Shown in pieces: positions 23,205 through 31,092 of a DNA stretch of 39,341 nucleotides. This DNA comes from an uncultured bacterium (GTDB lineage: Bacteria; Actinomycetota; Coriobacteriia; Coriobacteriales; Coriobacteriaceae). Made by a program: the position numbers and the translations under genes. The notes beneath the pieces were generated by a model. That model was given only the letters and a program-made list of their open reading frames with translations. It ran no database searches and was not told where the DNA came from. The stretch is from contig CAJMNK010000011.1 in the NCBI GenBank assembly GCA_905214905.1, positions 1 to 39,341 of the forward strand, given 5' to 3'. How positions within the stretch are numbered: position 1 is the first letter of the stretch; each line of letters starts with the position of its first letter.

Positions 23205-24384
23205 GCGTTTTGCCAAAGGCCTTGAGCGCGGCCGTTACGGGGCCAGGCTGGAAACGTCGGCGCACATCGTCGAGTCGCCCGGGGATATCGATGTGCTGCG
23301 GACAGTGACGTGCGCATTTGCCGCATTTGACGCAATTGCTCACCAGCTTGGGCTCGTTCGTCCGCACCGCACTCGCCGTAAAGTATTGCGACAGCCCCGT
23401 AAACCAGCTGTGCGCATAGCTCGCGTTGTAGGCGGCAAAGCAGCCGGGAATGTTAATACCCTTGGGACATGGCATGCAGTAGCCACATCCCGTGCAGGGC
23501 ACACGATTCGATTTTTCAAATTCCGTCAGCACGCGCGCGATGGTATCGAGCTGAGCGGCCGTCATCGAATCCGGCAGGGCCCGATCGGCCAACGCCGCGT
23601 TCTCATCCACTTGCGCGGTATCGGTCATACCCGAAAGCAGCATCGTCACCTGAGGATGGTTCCACACCCACGAAAGGCCCCAAGCAGCCGGCGTCTTCAG
23701 GTACGGATCGCGTACGTCATCGAGCACGGCGCGGGCCCGCGGAGGCAATTTGCCTGCCAAGCGTCCGCCCAAAAGCGGCTCCATCACAAACACCGCGAGA
23801 CCTCGCTCGGCGGCGGCCATGAGCCCCGCCGTTCCCGCCTGATATCGCTCTCCAGCGTAGTTGTACTGGATCTGGCAAAAGTCCCAGTCATACGCGTCAA
23901 GCATCGTGAGGAAGTCCGCAGCGCTGCCGTGGTACGAAAAACCTATCTGGCGAATACGCCCCGCAGCCTTTTGGTGCGCAATCCAGTCCTTGATACCCAA
24001 CGCTGCCACGCGCTCCCACTGCGCGGGCGAGGTGATGTTGTGCATGAGGTAGTAGTCGATATGGTCAGTCCGCAAACGGTGCAGCTGCTCGCCGAAGAAC
24101 CGGCCGAAATCCTCCGCGCATTTGCACGAAGCATGCGGCAGCTTGGTCGCGAGCAAAACCTGGTCGCGCAAGCCCAGGCGCTCAAGCGAAGCGCCCACGC
24201 AAGCCTCGTTGCCGGGATAGAGATAGGCCGTGTCCAGGTAGTTAATCCCCTGCTCCACCGCACGGGAAATGATGGCATCGGCCGCCTTCGCGTCCGGATG
24301 GCCCGGCGCACCGGGGAACCTCATGCAGCCCAGACCGAGAGCAGATATTCGGTTACCACTTTTGGGGTCAACGCGGTATTGCAC
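23197..24384 (-). CDS. Aldo/keto reductase with C-terminal 4Fe-4S ferredoxin domain
   Basis: A 395-residue protein. Residues 1 to about 280 form an AKR barrel with the catalytic tetrad visible as D and Y in YLDTAYLYPG, K in ATKLP and H in YYLMHNI. The C-terminal third carries two ferredoxin-type motifs, CTGCGYCMPCPKGINIP and CVKCGKCARHCPQHIDIP. The GTG start at 24384 is chosen because GGGAGGGGCC lies directly upstream and QYRVDPKSGNRISALGLGCMRF is where family members begin. Such Fe-S AKRs are frequent in anaerobes and probably take electrons from ferredoxin or flavodoxin; the substrate is unknown. Confidence 0.92.
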   Translation of the reverse strand: MQYRVDPKSGNRISALGLGCMRFPGAPGHPDAKAADAIISRAVEQGINYLDTAYLYPGNEACVGASLERLGLRDQVLLATKLPHASCKCAEDFGRFFGEQLHRLRTDHIDYYLMHNITSPAQWERVAALGIKDWIAHQKAAGRIRQIGFSYHGSAADFLTMLDAYDWDFCQIQYNYAGERYQAGTAGLMAAAERGLAVFVMEPLLGGRLAGKLPPRARAVLDDVRDPYLKTPAAWGLSWVWNHPQVTMLLSGMTDTAQVDENAALADRALPDSMTAAQLDTIARVLTEFEKSNRVPCTGCGYCMPCPKGINIPGCFAAYNASYAHSWFTGLSQYFTASAVRTNEPKLVSNCVKCGKCARHCPQHIDIPGRLDDVRRRFQPGPVTAALKAFGKTRS

Positions 24385-24547
24385 GGCCCCTCCCTTCGCC
24401 ATCAGCGCCTCGGCAAGGCGAAACACAACGGTTACGCGGCCGAAACATCATGGAATCGCAATCGAGAACGTATCGTAACGCAGCAGAAATCAAGCCGTCA
24501 CGGCACCGCTTTAACATCAGCAAAAAGCCCGATGAAAGGAGCCACCC

Positions 24548-25318
24548 ATGCCCGCGCTCGACCTTTGGAATCTCGCATCCCAGCTCAAAAGCACCGATTA
24601 TCGCTGGGTCGACCTCACCCACACGCTCTCGTGCGACACCCCGCACTGGTTTGGCTTTAAGCCATTTGAGTCCACCAAACTCTTCGACTACCTGCCCGGC
24701 ACGCCCGAAGACATGCTCGCGCCTATGCGTTGCTTCCAGTATTCGGTCGCCTCGCAATACGGTACCCATGTCGACGCACCGCGCCACTTCCATGTCGACG
24801 GCCGCTCCCTTGGCGAGATCGAACCTATCGAGTTTATGCATCCGCTCTGCGTCATCGACAAGCACGAGGAGTGCGCCGCGAATCCCGACTACGTCCTGAC
24901 TATCGATGACCTCAAAGCTTGGGAGGACGAGCACGGTCGCATTCCCGAGGACGCATTCGTCGCCTTCCGCTCCGACTGGTCCAAACTCGCCGACCTCGAA
25001 AACAAGGACGAGGACGGCCAGCCCCACTACCCCGGCTGGGACCTCGACGCCATCAAATGGCTTGTAGAAGAGCGCAACATCGGCGCTATCGGCCACGAGC
25101 CGGCTGACACCGACCCGGCGAGCGTGACCACGCGTGAAGACGCCTACCCCTACCCCAGCGAACAATACATCCTCTCGGTCGACCGCTATCAGATCGAGGT
25201 CATGGACCATCTAGACGAGCTTCCCGCCACGGGTGCTGTCATCTTCTGTACCTTCCCCAAAGTGCGTGATGGCGTCGGATACCCCGCACGCGTCTTTGCG
25301 GTCTGCCCCGCGTCATAA
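24548..25318 (+). CDS. Cyclase-family metal-dependent hydrolase (KynB/isatin hydrolase-like)
   Basis: A 256-residue protein of the cyclase family. The N-terminal VDLTHTLSCDTP and the metal motif around residues 70-80 (SQYGTHVDAPRHF) identify it; the usual HxGTHxDxPxH has Q70 in place of the first histidine, while H74, D76 and H80 are kept. GHEPADTDP near 181-189 is another family segment. GAAAGGAGCCACCC precedes the ATG. Relatives hydrolyse N-formylkynurenine, isatin or other amide/lactone substrates. It is transcribed divergently from the Fe-S aldo/keto reductase, which may indicate a shared pathway. Confidence 0.82.
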   Translation: MPALDLWNLASQLKSTDYRWVDLTHTLSCDTPHWFGFKPFESTKLFDYLPGTPEDMLAPMRCFQYSVASQYGTHVDAPRHFHVDGRSLGEIEPIEFMHPLCVIDKHEECAANPDYVLTIDDLKAWEDEHGRIPEDAFVAFRSDWSKLADLENKDEDGQPHYPGWDLDAIKWLVEERNIGAIGHEPADTDPASVTTREDAYPYPSEQYILSVDRYQIEVMDHLDELPATGAVIFCTFPKVRDGVGYPARVFAVCPAS

Positions 25319-25400
25319 GTTCCCGTGTTCCCATGCGTTTGTTCTTCTAAATACGGCTATCCGGCGCACACAACATACCCCGGCAGCATACAATCCATCA

Positions 25401-25426
25401 GGCGCCCCGTACGCGGGCGCCTTTTT
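25401..25426 (+). terminator. Intrinsic terminator after the cyclase gene
   Basis: GGCGCCC (25401-25407) pairs with GGGCGCC (25415-25421), followed by TTTTT. It lies only a few bases before the ribosome site of the next gene, so it ends the cyclase transcript or acts as a leader terminator for panE. Confidence 0.8.
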
Positions 25427-25443
25427 ATGGGGAGATGATTCAT

Positions 25444-26358
25444 ATGCAGATCAACAAGATCGCCTTCATCGGCAAGGGCGGTGTCGGCCTACTCTACGGC
25501 AGCATGATCGCCCAAGCGCTCGGCAACGACGCTGTTGAATATGTCATGGACGACGCACGCTTTGAGCGCCACGCGGGCGATGCGCTCGCCGTCAACGGCA
25601 AGCCCTGCGCGCTCAAGTCCGTCCGCGCGAGCGAGGCGACGCCCGTCGACCTGGTCATTCTCACTGTTAAGACGACCGGGCTCGATATGGCACTCAAGAC
25701 TATGGAGCGCGTCGTGGGGCCCAATACGCTTATCGCCTCATTGTGCAACGGCATCACGAGCGAGCAAAAGATTGCCGAGCGCTTTGGCTGGAATCATACC
25801 GTTCTTGGTATTTGCCAGGGCATGGATGCCGTGTTCCTCGACGGCGCGCTCACCTTTACCAATGCGGGCGAGATTCGCTTTGGCGCGGCAGCGGGCACCG
25901 AGCCCGCAACCGTTACCGCCATCGACGAGCTCTACACGCGCTGCGGCATCGCCCATACCGTCGAGAGCGACATTGCGCACCGCATGTGGGCCAAACTCAT
26001 GCTCAACGATGGCATCAACCAGACGTGCATGGCCTACGGCGGGACCTACGGAAGCGCCACGGAGCCGGGCTCCGAGCAGCGTCGCTGCTTTGTTTCTGCC
26101 ATGCGCGAAACGCTTGCGGTCGCCAATGCCGAGGGCGTTGAGCTGACCGAGGCGGACCTGACGCAGATGGTGCATCTCATCGAGGGAATCGACCCCGCCG
26201 GTATGCCCTCGATGGCGCAGGACCGCATCGCACGACGCAAGACCGAGGTCGAGGAGTTTGCGGGCACCATCTGCCGCCTGGCCGCCAAACACGATATCCA
26301 AGTGCCGCAAAACGATTGGCTCTATCAGCGCATTCGCGATATCGAGGCAAGCTGGTAG
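25444..26358 (+). CDS. Ketopantoate reductase family protein (PanE/ApbA-like)
   Basis: A 304-residue NADPH-dependent reductase. NKIAFIGKGGVGLLYGS is the Rossmann GxGxxG loop, LILTVKTTGLDMAL is kept as LVILTVKTT, SLCNGITSEQ contains the conserved CNG, and MWAKLMLNDGINQTCM carries the catalytic lysine and the asparagine. GGGGAGATGATTC before the ATG at 25444 decides the start over the ATG at 25435. In the full pathway it would convert ketopantoate to pantoate, but many paralogues act on other 2-oxo acids, and no pan genes are nearby. Confidence 0.85.
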   Translation: MQINKIAFIGKGGVGLLYGSMIAQALGNDAVEYVMDDARFERHAGDALAVNGKPCALKSVRASEATPVDLVILTVKTTGLDMALKTMERVVGPNTLIASLCNGITSEQKIAERFGWNHTVLGICQGMDAVFLDGALTFTNAGEIRFGAAAGTEPATVTAIDELYTRCGIAHTVESDIAHRMWAKLMLNDGINQTCMAYGGTYGSATEPGSEQRRCFVSAMRETLAVANAEGVELTEADLTQMVHLIEGIDPAGMPSMAQDRIARRKTEVEEFAGTICRLAAKHDIQVPQNDWLYQRIRDIEASW

Positions 26359-26393
26359 CGTTCGACATACCGCAGCCAACAGCCTCAACAGCA

Positions 26394-26435
26394 AAACCGC
26401 CGCAAGGGACACTCCCCTTGTGGCGGTTTCCTTCT
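26394..26435 (+). terminator. Intrinsic terminator after the PanE-like gene
   Basis: AAACCGCC (26394-26401) pairs with GGCGGTTT (26422-26429), with an inner CAAGG/CCTTG pairing, followed by CCTTCTTC. Confidence 0.75.
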
Positions 26436-26466
26436 TCATCTATAGCTAAAACTAGCTTCGCAGCTG

Positions 26467-26673
26467 TTAGAGTTGCGAGCCCCGCACATCATCCTCATCA
26501 TCACGGCAAAGGACGACACCGGCGCTTCCCAGCACAGCGACAGCAATCAGGGCCCCCACAACGACAGGAGCAGCTCCGCACGAGCCCTGCATGCCCGCGA
26601 CAAGCGCGGCCGTAGGACCAAGACAACCAAGCGCAAGTGCAACGGCGGCAATAGCGATATCTCGAGCGTTCAT
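26467..26673 (-). CDS. Small two-helix membrane protein, unknown function
   Basis: A 68-residue protein with two hydrophobic segments (ARDIAIAAVALALGCLGPTAA and APVVVGALIAVAVLGSAGVV, about residues 4-22 and 34-53) joined by a loop with Gly and Cys, and an acidic tail RDDEDDVRGSQL. GGAGGAAGTGGTCTC before the ATG at 26673 supports translation; the frame is open further upstream to 26742 without a ribosome site. No family recognised. It lies alone between the panE terminator and the secreted-protein gene. Confidence 0.55.
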   Translation of the reverse strand: MNARDIAIAAVALALGCLGPTAALVAGMQGSCGAAPVVVGALIAVAVLGSAGVVLCRDDEDDVRGSQL

Positions 26674-26859
26674 GAGACCACTTCCTCCACGGGAAAGACC
26701 TTGCTTCTCATGACTTAGTGTGCCCCGCGCCCATATGCCCAACGTAGTGCCACGGTAAGGGCTCTGTTAACCCAAGCGCATATATAAAACGGGCACCTTT
26801 ACGTTGCCCGAAAGCTCGGTAAAGACGCCCGTCAGTCGCATCAAATCGGTGCCGGCAGA

Positions 26860-27636
26860 TTACCAGCCAGTGTAGTAGTCGGTGGTTCCGGCTGCGCAGC
26901 CGGAGTCATAGACCTTGCACTCGCCCTTGGAACCGGTAAACGTAGAGCCTTGGGCCTTATCGCCCGCGGCCACGACGTAGTAACCATCGGAATCGCGCCA
27001 AAAGCCCTCGGAATCCTGGGTCCACTCGCCCGTGCGGTGGTGATACAACACGTTGCTGCTGTAATAAGTCTCACGGCGACCGTTATAGTTATTGACGCCG
27101 CTCGAGCGCGTCAGGCCCGAACCGTTCGCGTAATACGCAGCAGGCGCGTAAGACAAGCCGGAGCCGGCGTTGTAATACGAAGCCTGAACGGCTTCAGCGG
27201 CCTCGGCTTCGGCTGCGGCAGCCTCGAGCGCCTCGCGCTTGGCATCCTCAAGCGTGGAGCGAAGCTCGTCGAGCTCGGTCGACTTGGCGTCGACCTCCCC
27301 CATCGTCAACAGGCTACCCGCACCGTCGATGCAACCCTGCAACACAGCGCGCTCGTCATCGGTAGCATAGTCGCCATACATATTCATAATGATCTGAGCG
27401 CGCATCTCCAGGGAATCGCGCTTTGCCCCCATCGAGGCGTTCCACTCCTGCATAGAGCCATAACCGTCGCCGCGGTAGTCGACGGGCTGCACCAGCGTCA
27501 CCTCGGACGGCGTAGATCCGACCGTATCGGATAGTGTTGCCGCGTGGGCACCAGTTGCGCCGGCGCCCGCCAAAAGTGCCACGGTCAGAGCGGCGGAAAG
27601 GGCGGCGGCTTTCGGTTTTCGTGAATCGATCCTCAT
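26860..27636 (-). CDS. Secreted protein with alanine/glutamate coiled coil and conserved C-terminal domain
   Basis: A 258-residue exported protein. Residues 1 to about 32 are a signal peptide (basic start, hydrophobic core, GAHAA cleavage area). Residues about 115-150 are a helical, heptad-like segment (LDELRSTLEDAKREALEAAA) ending in an Ala/Glu run, then a Tyr/Gly/Asn/Ser-rich linker. The last 80 residues (from about NGRRETYYSSNVL through WRDSDGYYVVAAGD to DSGCAAGTTDYYTGW) look like a folded domain that I associate with cell-wall proteins of Coriobacteria; I cannot name it. It is preceded by GGAGGTTTCCAGCTAC. Probably surface- or wall-associated. Confidence 0.75.
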   Translation of the reverse strand: MRIDSRKPKAAALSAALTVALLAGAGATGAHAATLSDTVGSTPSEVTLVQPVDYRGDGYGSMQEWNASMGAKRDSLEMRAQIIMNMYGDYATDDERAVLQGCIDGAGSLLTMGEVDAKSTELDELRSTLEDAKREALEAAAAEAEAAEAVQASYYNAGSGLSYAPAAYYANGSGLTRSSGVNNYNGRRETYYSSNVLYHHRTGEWTQDSEGFWRDSDGYYVVAAGDKAQGSTFTGSKGECKVYDSGCAAGTTDYYTGW

Positions 27637-27948
27637 GTAGCTGGAAACCTCCGTAGTGCGTTTTTGCTGCGTTTGAGCTGCGTGTGAATTCGATCGCGCT
27701 GCATAGTACCCCGAGCAAATCGCGACCTGCGGTTTTACTCAAAAGGCGCACGTCAATTGCGTAAAACTCACATCCTCTCAACAGGAGTTTTCCACAACTC
27801 GAATGCATAAAGCGTGCCAAAAACCCTGTTTTTGCACCCTCTCTATGCAAAAAAGCGCCTGTGCAACCATTGTTCGCACAGGCGCCTTGAGCAGGCATTT
27901 TATGCAGTTATACCTATCGAGTCGCAAGGGGTCCTTGCACAAGTCGCC
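27637..27948. other. Intergenic region between the secreted-protein gene and metY
   Basis: This 312-base stretch contains the 5' region of the secreted-protein gene (a possible -10, TACTAT, on the minus strand at 27708-27703) and the metY terminator. Left of the terminator a second stem, CAAAAAC-CCT-GTTTTTG near 27817-27833, could add termination. No gene seen. Confidence 0.5.
27849..27885 (-). terminator. Intrinsic terminator of metY
   Basis: GCGCCTGTGC (27855-27864) pairs with GCACAGGCGC (27876-27885) in a perfect 10-bp stem, followed on the minus strand by TTTTTT. It lies about 65 bases after the metY stop codon. Confidence 0.88.
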
Positions 27949-29259
27949 TTACTCGTCCAGCGCGGCGAAGGCCTGCTTCAGATCCCAAATGATATCCTCG
28001 GCGTTCTCGGTACCGATGGAAAGACGGATCGTGGAGGGCGTGATGTTCTGCTCGGCGAGCTCCTCGGCAGAGAGCTGGGAGTGCGTAGTCGTAGCCGGGT
28101 GTACGACGAGCGACTTGACGTCGGCCACGTTGGCGAGCAGCGAGAACACCTGCAAGTGGTCGATGAACTTCCATGCAGCCTCCTGGCCGCCCTTGATCTC
28201 GAAGGTGAAGATCGAGGCACCGCCACGGGGGAAGTACTTCTGATAGAGCTCGTGATCGGGGTGCTCAGGCAGGCTCGGGTGGTTCACCTTGGCGACGTGG
28301 CTGTCACCAGACAAGAACTCAACGACCTTCTTGGTGTTCTCGACATGGCGGTCGACGCGCAGCGACAGGGTCTCGGTGCCCTGGAGCAGGATCCAGGCGT
28401 TAAACGGGCTGATGCAAGCGCCCTCGTCACGCAGCAGGATGGCGCGAACATAGGTCGCGAAGGCGGCAGGGCCGGCAGCCTCGGCAAACGAAACACCGTG
28501 GTAGGAGGGGTTGGGCTCAGCGATCTGGGCGTACTTTCCGCTCGCCTTCCAATCAAAGTTGCCGCCGTCGACGATCACACCGCCCAGCGAGGTACCGTGG
28601 CCGCCGATGAACTTGGTTGCGGAGTGGACGACGATGTTGGCACCATGCTCCAGCGGACGGAACAGATACGGGGTGCCGAAGGTGTTGTCGACGACAACCG
28701 GCAGACCGTGCTTCTTGGCGATCTCGGAGATGGCGTCGATGTTGGGGATGTCGGAGTTGGGGTTGCCGAGCGTCTCGAGATAGATGACCGTGGTGTTGTC
28801 CTTGATGGCACCCTCAACCTCTTCCAGGTTATGGGCATCGACAAACGTGGTCTCGACGCCAAACTGGGAGAGCGTATGCTCCAGCAGGTTGTAGGAGCCA
28901 CCGTAGATGGTCTTCTGAGCCACCACGTGGTCACCGGCCTGGGCAAGAGCCTGCAGGGTATAGGTGATGGCAGCAGCACCGGAGGCGACGGCGAGACCTG
29001 CCACGCCACCCTCGAGTGCGGCGATACGGTCCTCGAAGACGCCCTGGGTGGAGTTGGTCAGACGGCCGTAGATGTTACCAGCATCGGCAAGACCAAAGCG
29101 GTCGGCGGCGTGCTGGGAGTTGCGGAACACATAGCTCGTGGTCTGGTAGATAGGCACGGCGCGGGAGTCGGATGCGGGATCGGCGCTCTCCTGGCCAACG
29201 TGAAGCTGCAGGGTATCGAAACCAAAGGTGTGCTCGGGGTTGTTGATGAACTGGCTCAT
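27949..29259 (-). CDS. metY: O-acetylhomoserine sulfhydrylase (PLP-dependent, Cys/Met metabolism)
   Basis: A 436-residue PLP enzyme of the Cys/Met metabolism family. The start FDTLQLHVGQESADPAS, the YGRLTNSTQGVFEDRIAALEGG segment, VVVDNTFGTPYL with the PLP-pyridine aspartate, and VHSATKFIGGHGT with the Schiff-base lysine fit O-acetylhomoserine aminocarboxypropyltransferase, which makes homocysteine from O-acetylhomoserine and sulfide. Length and N-terminal sequence favour MetY over cystathionine gamma-synthase. AAGGAGATCATC precedes the ATG. A long leader with a 17-codon open frame and a divergent LysR gene suggest sulfur-amino-acid control. Confidence 0.94.
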   Translation of the reverse strand: MSQFINNPEHTFGFDTLQLHVGQESADPASDSRAVPIYQTTSYVFRNSQHAADRFGLADAGNIYGRLTNSTQGVFEDRIAALEGGVAGLAVASGAAAITYTLQALAQAGDHVVAQKTIYGGSYNLLEHTLSQFGVETTFVDAHNLEEVEGAIKDNTTVIYLETLGNPNSDIPNIDAISEIAKKHGLPVVVDNTFGTPYLFRPLEHGANIVVHSATKFIGGHGTSLGGVIVDGGNFDWKASGKYAQIAEPNPSYHGVSFAEAAGPAAFATYVRAILLRDEGACISPFNAWILLQGTETLSLRVDRHVENTKKVVEFLSGDSHVAKVNHPSLPEHPDHELYQKYFPRGGASIFTFEIKGGQEAAWKFIDHLQVFSLLANVADVKSLVVHPATTTHSQLSAEELAEQNITPSTIRLSIGTENAEDIIWDLKQAFAALDE

Positions 29260-29320
29260 GATGATCTCCTTGATCGAACAAAAGTAAATAAAAAGAGAGA
29301 AGTAAGTCGCTGTCTCCTGA

Positions 29321-29374
29321 TCACGCCGACGGGCGCAAACAGGAGCCCGGCATTCGTCTTGGTAAGCAATTCAT
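29321..29374 (-). CDS. 17-codon leader peptide upstream of metY
   Basis: In the metY leader, AAAGGAGG stands 7 bases before an ATG that opens a short frame, MNCLPRRMPGSCLRPSA, ending in TGA. It contains two Cys and two Met codons in 17. The ribosome site lies in the loop of a small hairpin (ATGCG 29394-29390 with CGCAT 29379-29375). Its stop is 61 bases upstream of the metY ATG. It may be a cysteine- or methionine-sensing leader peptide as in attenuation systems; expression is not proven. Confidence 0.5.
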   Translation of the reverse strand: MNCLPRRMPGSCLRPSA

Positions 29375-29442
29375 ATGCGGGCCTCCTTTCGCATCCCGGC
29401 TCCGTGATTGGCTTAATTACCTACCGCCTTTGTGTGTTTTGA

Positions 29443-29471
29443 ATAGTACGAGCATTGTTTCTCTCGGTCAA
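29443..29471 (-). promoter_or_regulatory. Predicted metY promoter
   Basis: On the minus strand TTGACC (29471-29466), a 17-base spacer and TACTAT (29448-29443). Transcription would start near 29436, giving a leader of about 175 bases. Confidence 0.72.
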
Positions 29472-29493
29472 TCACTTAAAAGCGCTAACCTGT

Positions 29494-29510
29494 TATCTGT
29501 TTTATAGATA
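29494..29510. promoter_or_regulatory. LysR-type regulator binding site between metY and the LysR gene
   Basis: TATCT-GTTTTAT-AGATA is an interrupted dyad of LTTR type (contains ATC-N9-GAT). Its centre is about 66 bases upstream of the predicted metY start of transcription, the classical recognition-site position for LysR activation, and it lies 13-30 bases upstream of the LysR start codon, where binding would repress the regulator gene. Confidence 0.6.
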
Positions 29511-29522
29511 GCGATCGAGAGG

Positions 29523-30434
29523 ATGGCGTCGATGACCCTTCAGCAGCTTCGTTTTTTGATCGCCGTGGCAGAGTCCGGCTCAATCAACGCCGCAGCTCAG
29601 CGCCTCTATACGGCACAGTCCAATATCTCCAATGCCGTCAAAAGCCTGGAACAGGAGCTCCATCTGGAGATCTTTACGCGCTCCAGCCGCGGCGTCACGC
29701 TCACCAACGACGGCACCGAGCTTTTGGGCTATGCGCGCCAGGTCGTTGAGCAGGCCGACATGCTCGAGGCGCGCTACGAGGACGGCGGTACCCCGCAAGC
29801 CCGCCTCGCCATTTCCGCCCAGCACTACGCCTTTTCGATCGAGGCCTTTGTCAACGTGGTCGAGCGCTGCCGCGACAGCAAGTTCGAGTTCATCATGCGC
29901 GAGACCACCACATCGCAGATCATCGATGACGTCCGTGCGTTTCGCAGCGATATCGGCATTCTGTATCTGGATGACTTTAACGCCCGCGTTCTGCAAAAGG
30001 CCTTCGCCGATGCCCGTGCAAGCTTCCATCCCCTATTCGACGCGACGGTCCACGTCTTCGTGAGCGAGCGCCACCCGCTCGCACGCCGCCCTCAGCTGTC
30101 CCTTGCCGACCTCACGCCCTACACGCGCTACAGCTTTGAGCAGGGAACCTCAAATTCCTTCTATTACGCCGAGGAACCGTTTAGCTATATCCCTTGCGAC
30201 CGCAACATACGAATCTCGGACCGCGGAACACTTACTAACTTACTTATCACGTCGAACGGTTACACCCTGTCGACCGGCGTCCTCTCCAATGAAATGCAAT
30301 GGGGTATGGCATCGATCCCGTTAGCAGACGCCCCAACGATGCGCGTAGGCTATATCATGCACGACGAGCGCAAGCCCTCTCCCCTCTTGCAGCAATACCT
30401 CGACGAACTCAACCGCATCATCCATGCCAACTAA
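29523..30434 (+). CDS. LysR-family transcriptional regulator, divergent from metY
   Basis: A 303-residue LTTR. Residues about 4-63 form the winged helix (LQQLRFLIAVAESGSINAAAQRLYTAQSNIS cut into two helices, then NAVKSLEQELHLEIFTRSSRGVTLT). The rest is a periplasmic-binding-like effector domain. GAGAGG precedes the ATG at 29523; the ATG at 29532 is an alternative. By its divergent position and the LTTR box in the shared promoter region, it probably activates metY in response to sulfur status, as CysB/MetR-type proteins do elsewhere. The inducer is unknown. Confidence 0.92.
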   Translation: MASMTLQQLRFLIAVAESGSINAAAQRLYTAQSNISNAVKSLEQELHLEIFTRSSRGVTLTNDGTELLGYARQVVEQADMLEARYEDGGTPQARLAISAQHYAFSIEAFVNVVERCRDSKFEFIMRETTTSQIIDDVRAFRSDIGILYLDDFNARVLQKAFADARASFHPLFDATVHVFVSERHPLARRPQLSLADLTPYTRYSFEQGTSNSFYYAEEPFSYIPCDRNIRISDRGTLTNLLITSNGYTLSTGVLSNEMQWGMASIPLADAPTMRVGYIMHDERKPSPLLQQYLDELNRIIHAN

Positions 30435-30533
30435 CTGTCGGAAGACGGGGTAGAAATCGTAGATTGCTAGCCCCCGGCGGGCATGGCGCTACAATGGTCA
30501 CTCACACGAAACGTACCCAACGAAAGGAACCAT

Positions 30534-31019
30534 GTGAAGGTCATCATCTATACCGACGGCTCGGCCCGATCAAATCCGGGACGCGGCGGCTACGGCGCCG
30601 TGCTCAAATACACCAACCCCGCCGGCAAGACCTTCACCTCCGAGCTTTCGCGCGGTTACGCCAAGACCACCAACAACCGCATGGAGCTCATGGCCGTTAT
30701 CGTGGCGCTCGAGGCACTCAACCGCCCCTGCGAGGTCGAGGTCCATTCCGATTCGCAGTACGTCGTCAACGCCTTTAACAAGCACTGGATCGACGGCTGG
30801 AAAAAGCGCGCGTGGAAAACTGCCAACAAGCAGCCCGTCAAGAACCGCGACCTGTGGGAGCGCCTGCTTGCCGCAAAGAGCAAGCACAAAGTGGAGTTCA
30901 TCTGGGTTAAGGGCCACGCCGGCCACGAGCTCAACGAGCGCTGCGACGAGCTTGCCACCACGGCGGCCGACGGCAGCAACCTCGATATCGACACCGGCTT
31001 TAGCGAGAGCGACCTGTAA
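30534..31019 (+). CDS. rnhA: Ribonuclease HI
   Basis: A 161-residue endonuclease degrading the RNA strand of RNA-DNA hybrids. All four active-site carboxylates are present: D in IIYTDGSARSNPG, E in TNNRMELMA, D in VHSDSQYVV and D in NERCDELA; the basic handle WKKRAWKTANKQPVKN is kept as in E. coli RNase HI. A GTG start at 30534 follows AAAGGAACCAT. A -10-like TACAAT at 30490-30495 lies just upstream. Length is normal. Confidence 0.95.
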   Translation: MKVIIYTDGSARSNPGRGGYGAVLKYTNPAGKTFTSELSRGYAKTTNNRMELMAVIVALEALNRPCEVEVHSDSQYVVNAFNKHWIDGWKKRAWKTANKQPVKNRDLWERLLAAKSKHKVEFIWVKGHAGHELNERCDELATTAADGSNLDIDTGFSESDL

Positions 31020-31092
31020 TAGCGTTTTCGCGCAGCTTTATATCCCCACGCGCTACACTCATCCTGTAGACCAAACAACGCAAGGGGGACGT

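Noticed and set aside
24368..25210. 280-codon minus-strand frame
   Set aside because: Antisense to the cyclase gene, whose protein motifs are convincing.
29260..29440. SAM riboswitch in the metY leader
   Set aside because: I looked for the conserved SAM-I core (GAGGGA...GCAACC-type segments) and did not find it; the short peptide frame with alternative stems explains the leader better.
27814..29442. 542-codon open frame on the plus strand
   Set aside because: Antisense of metY and its leader; same composition artefact.
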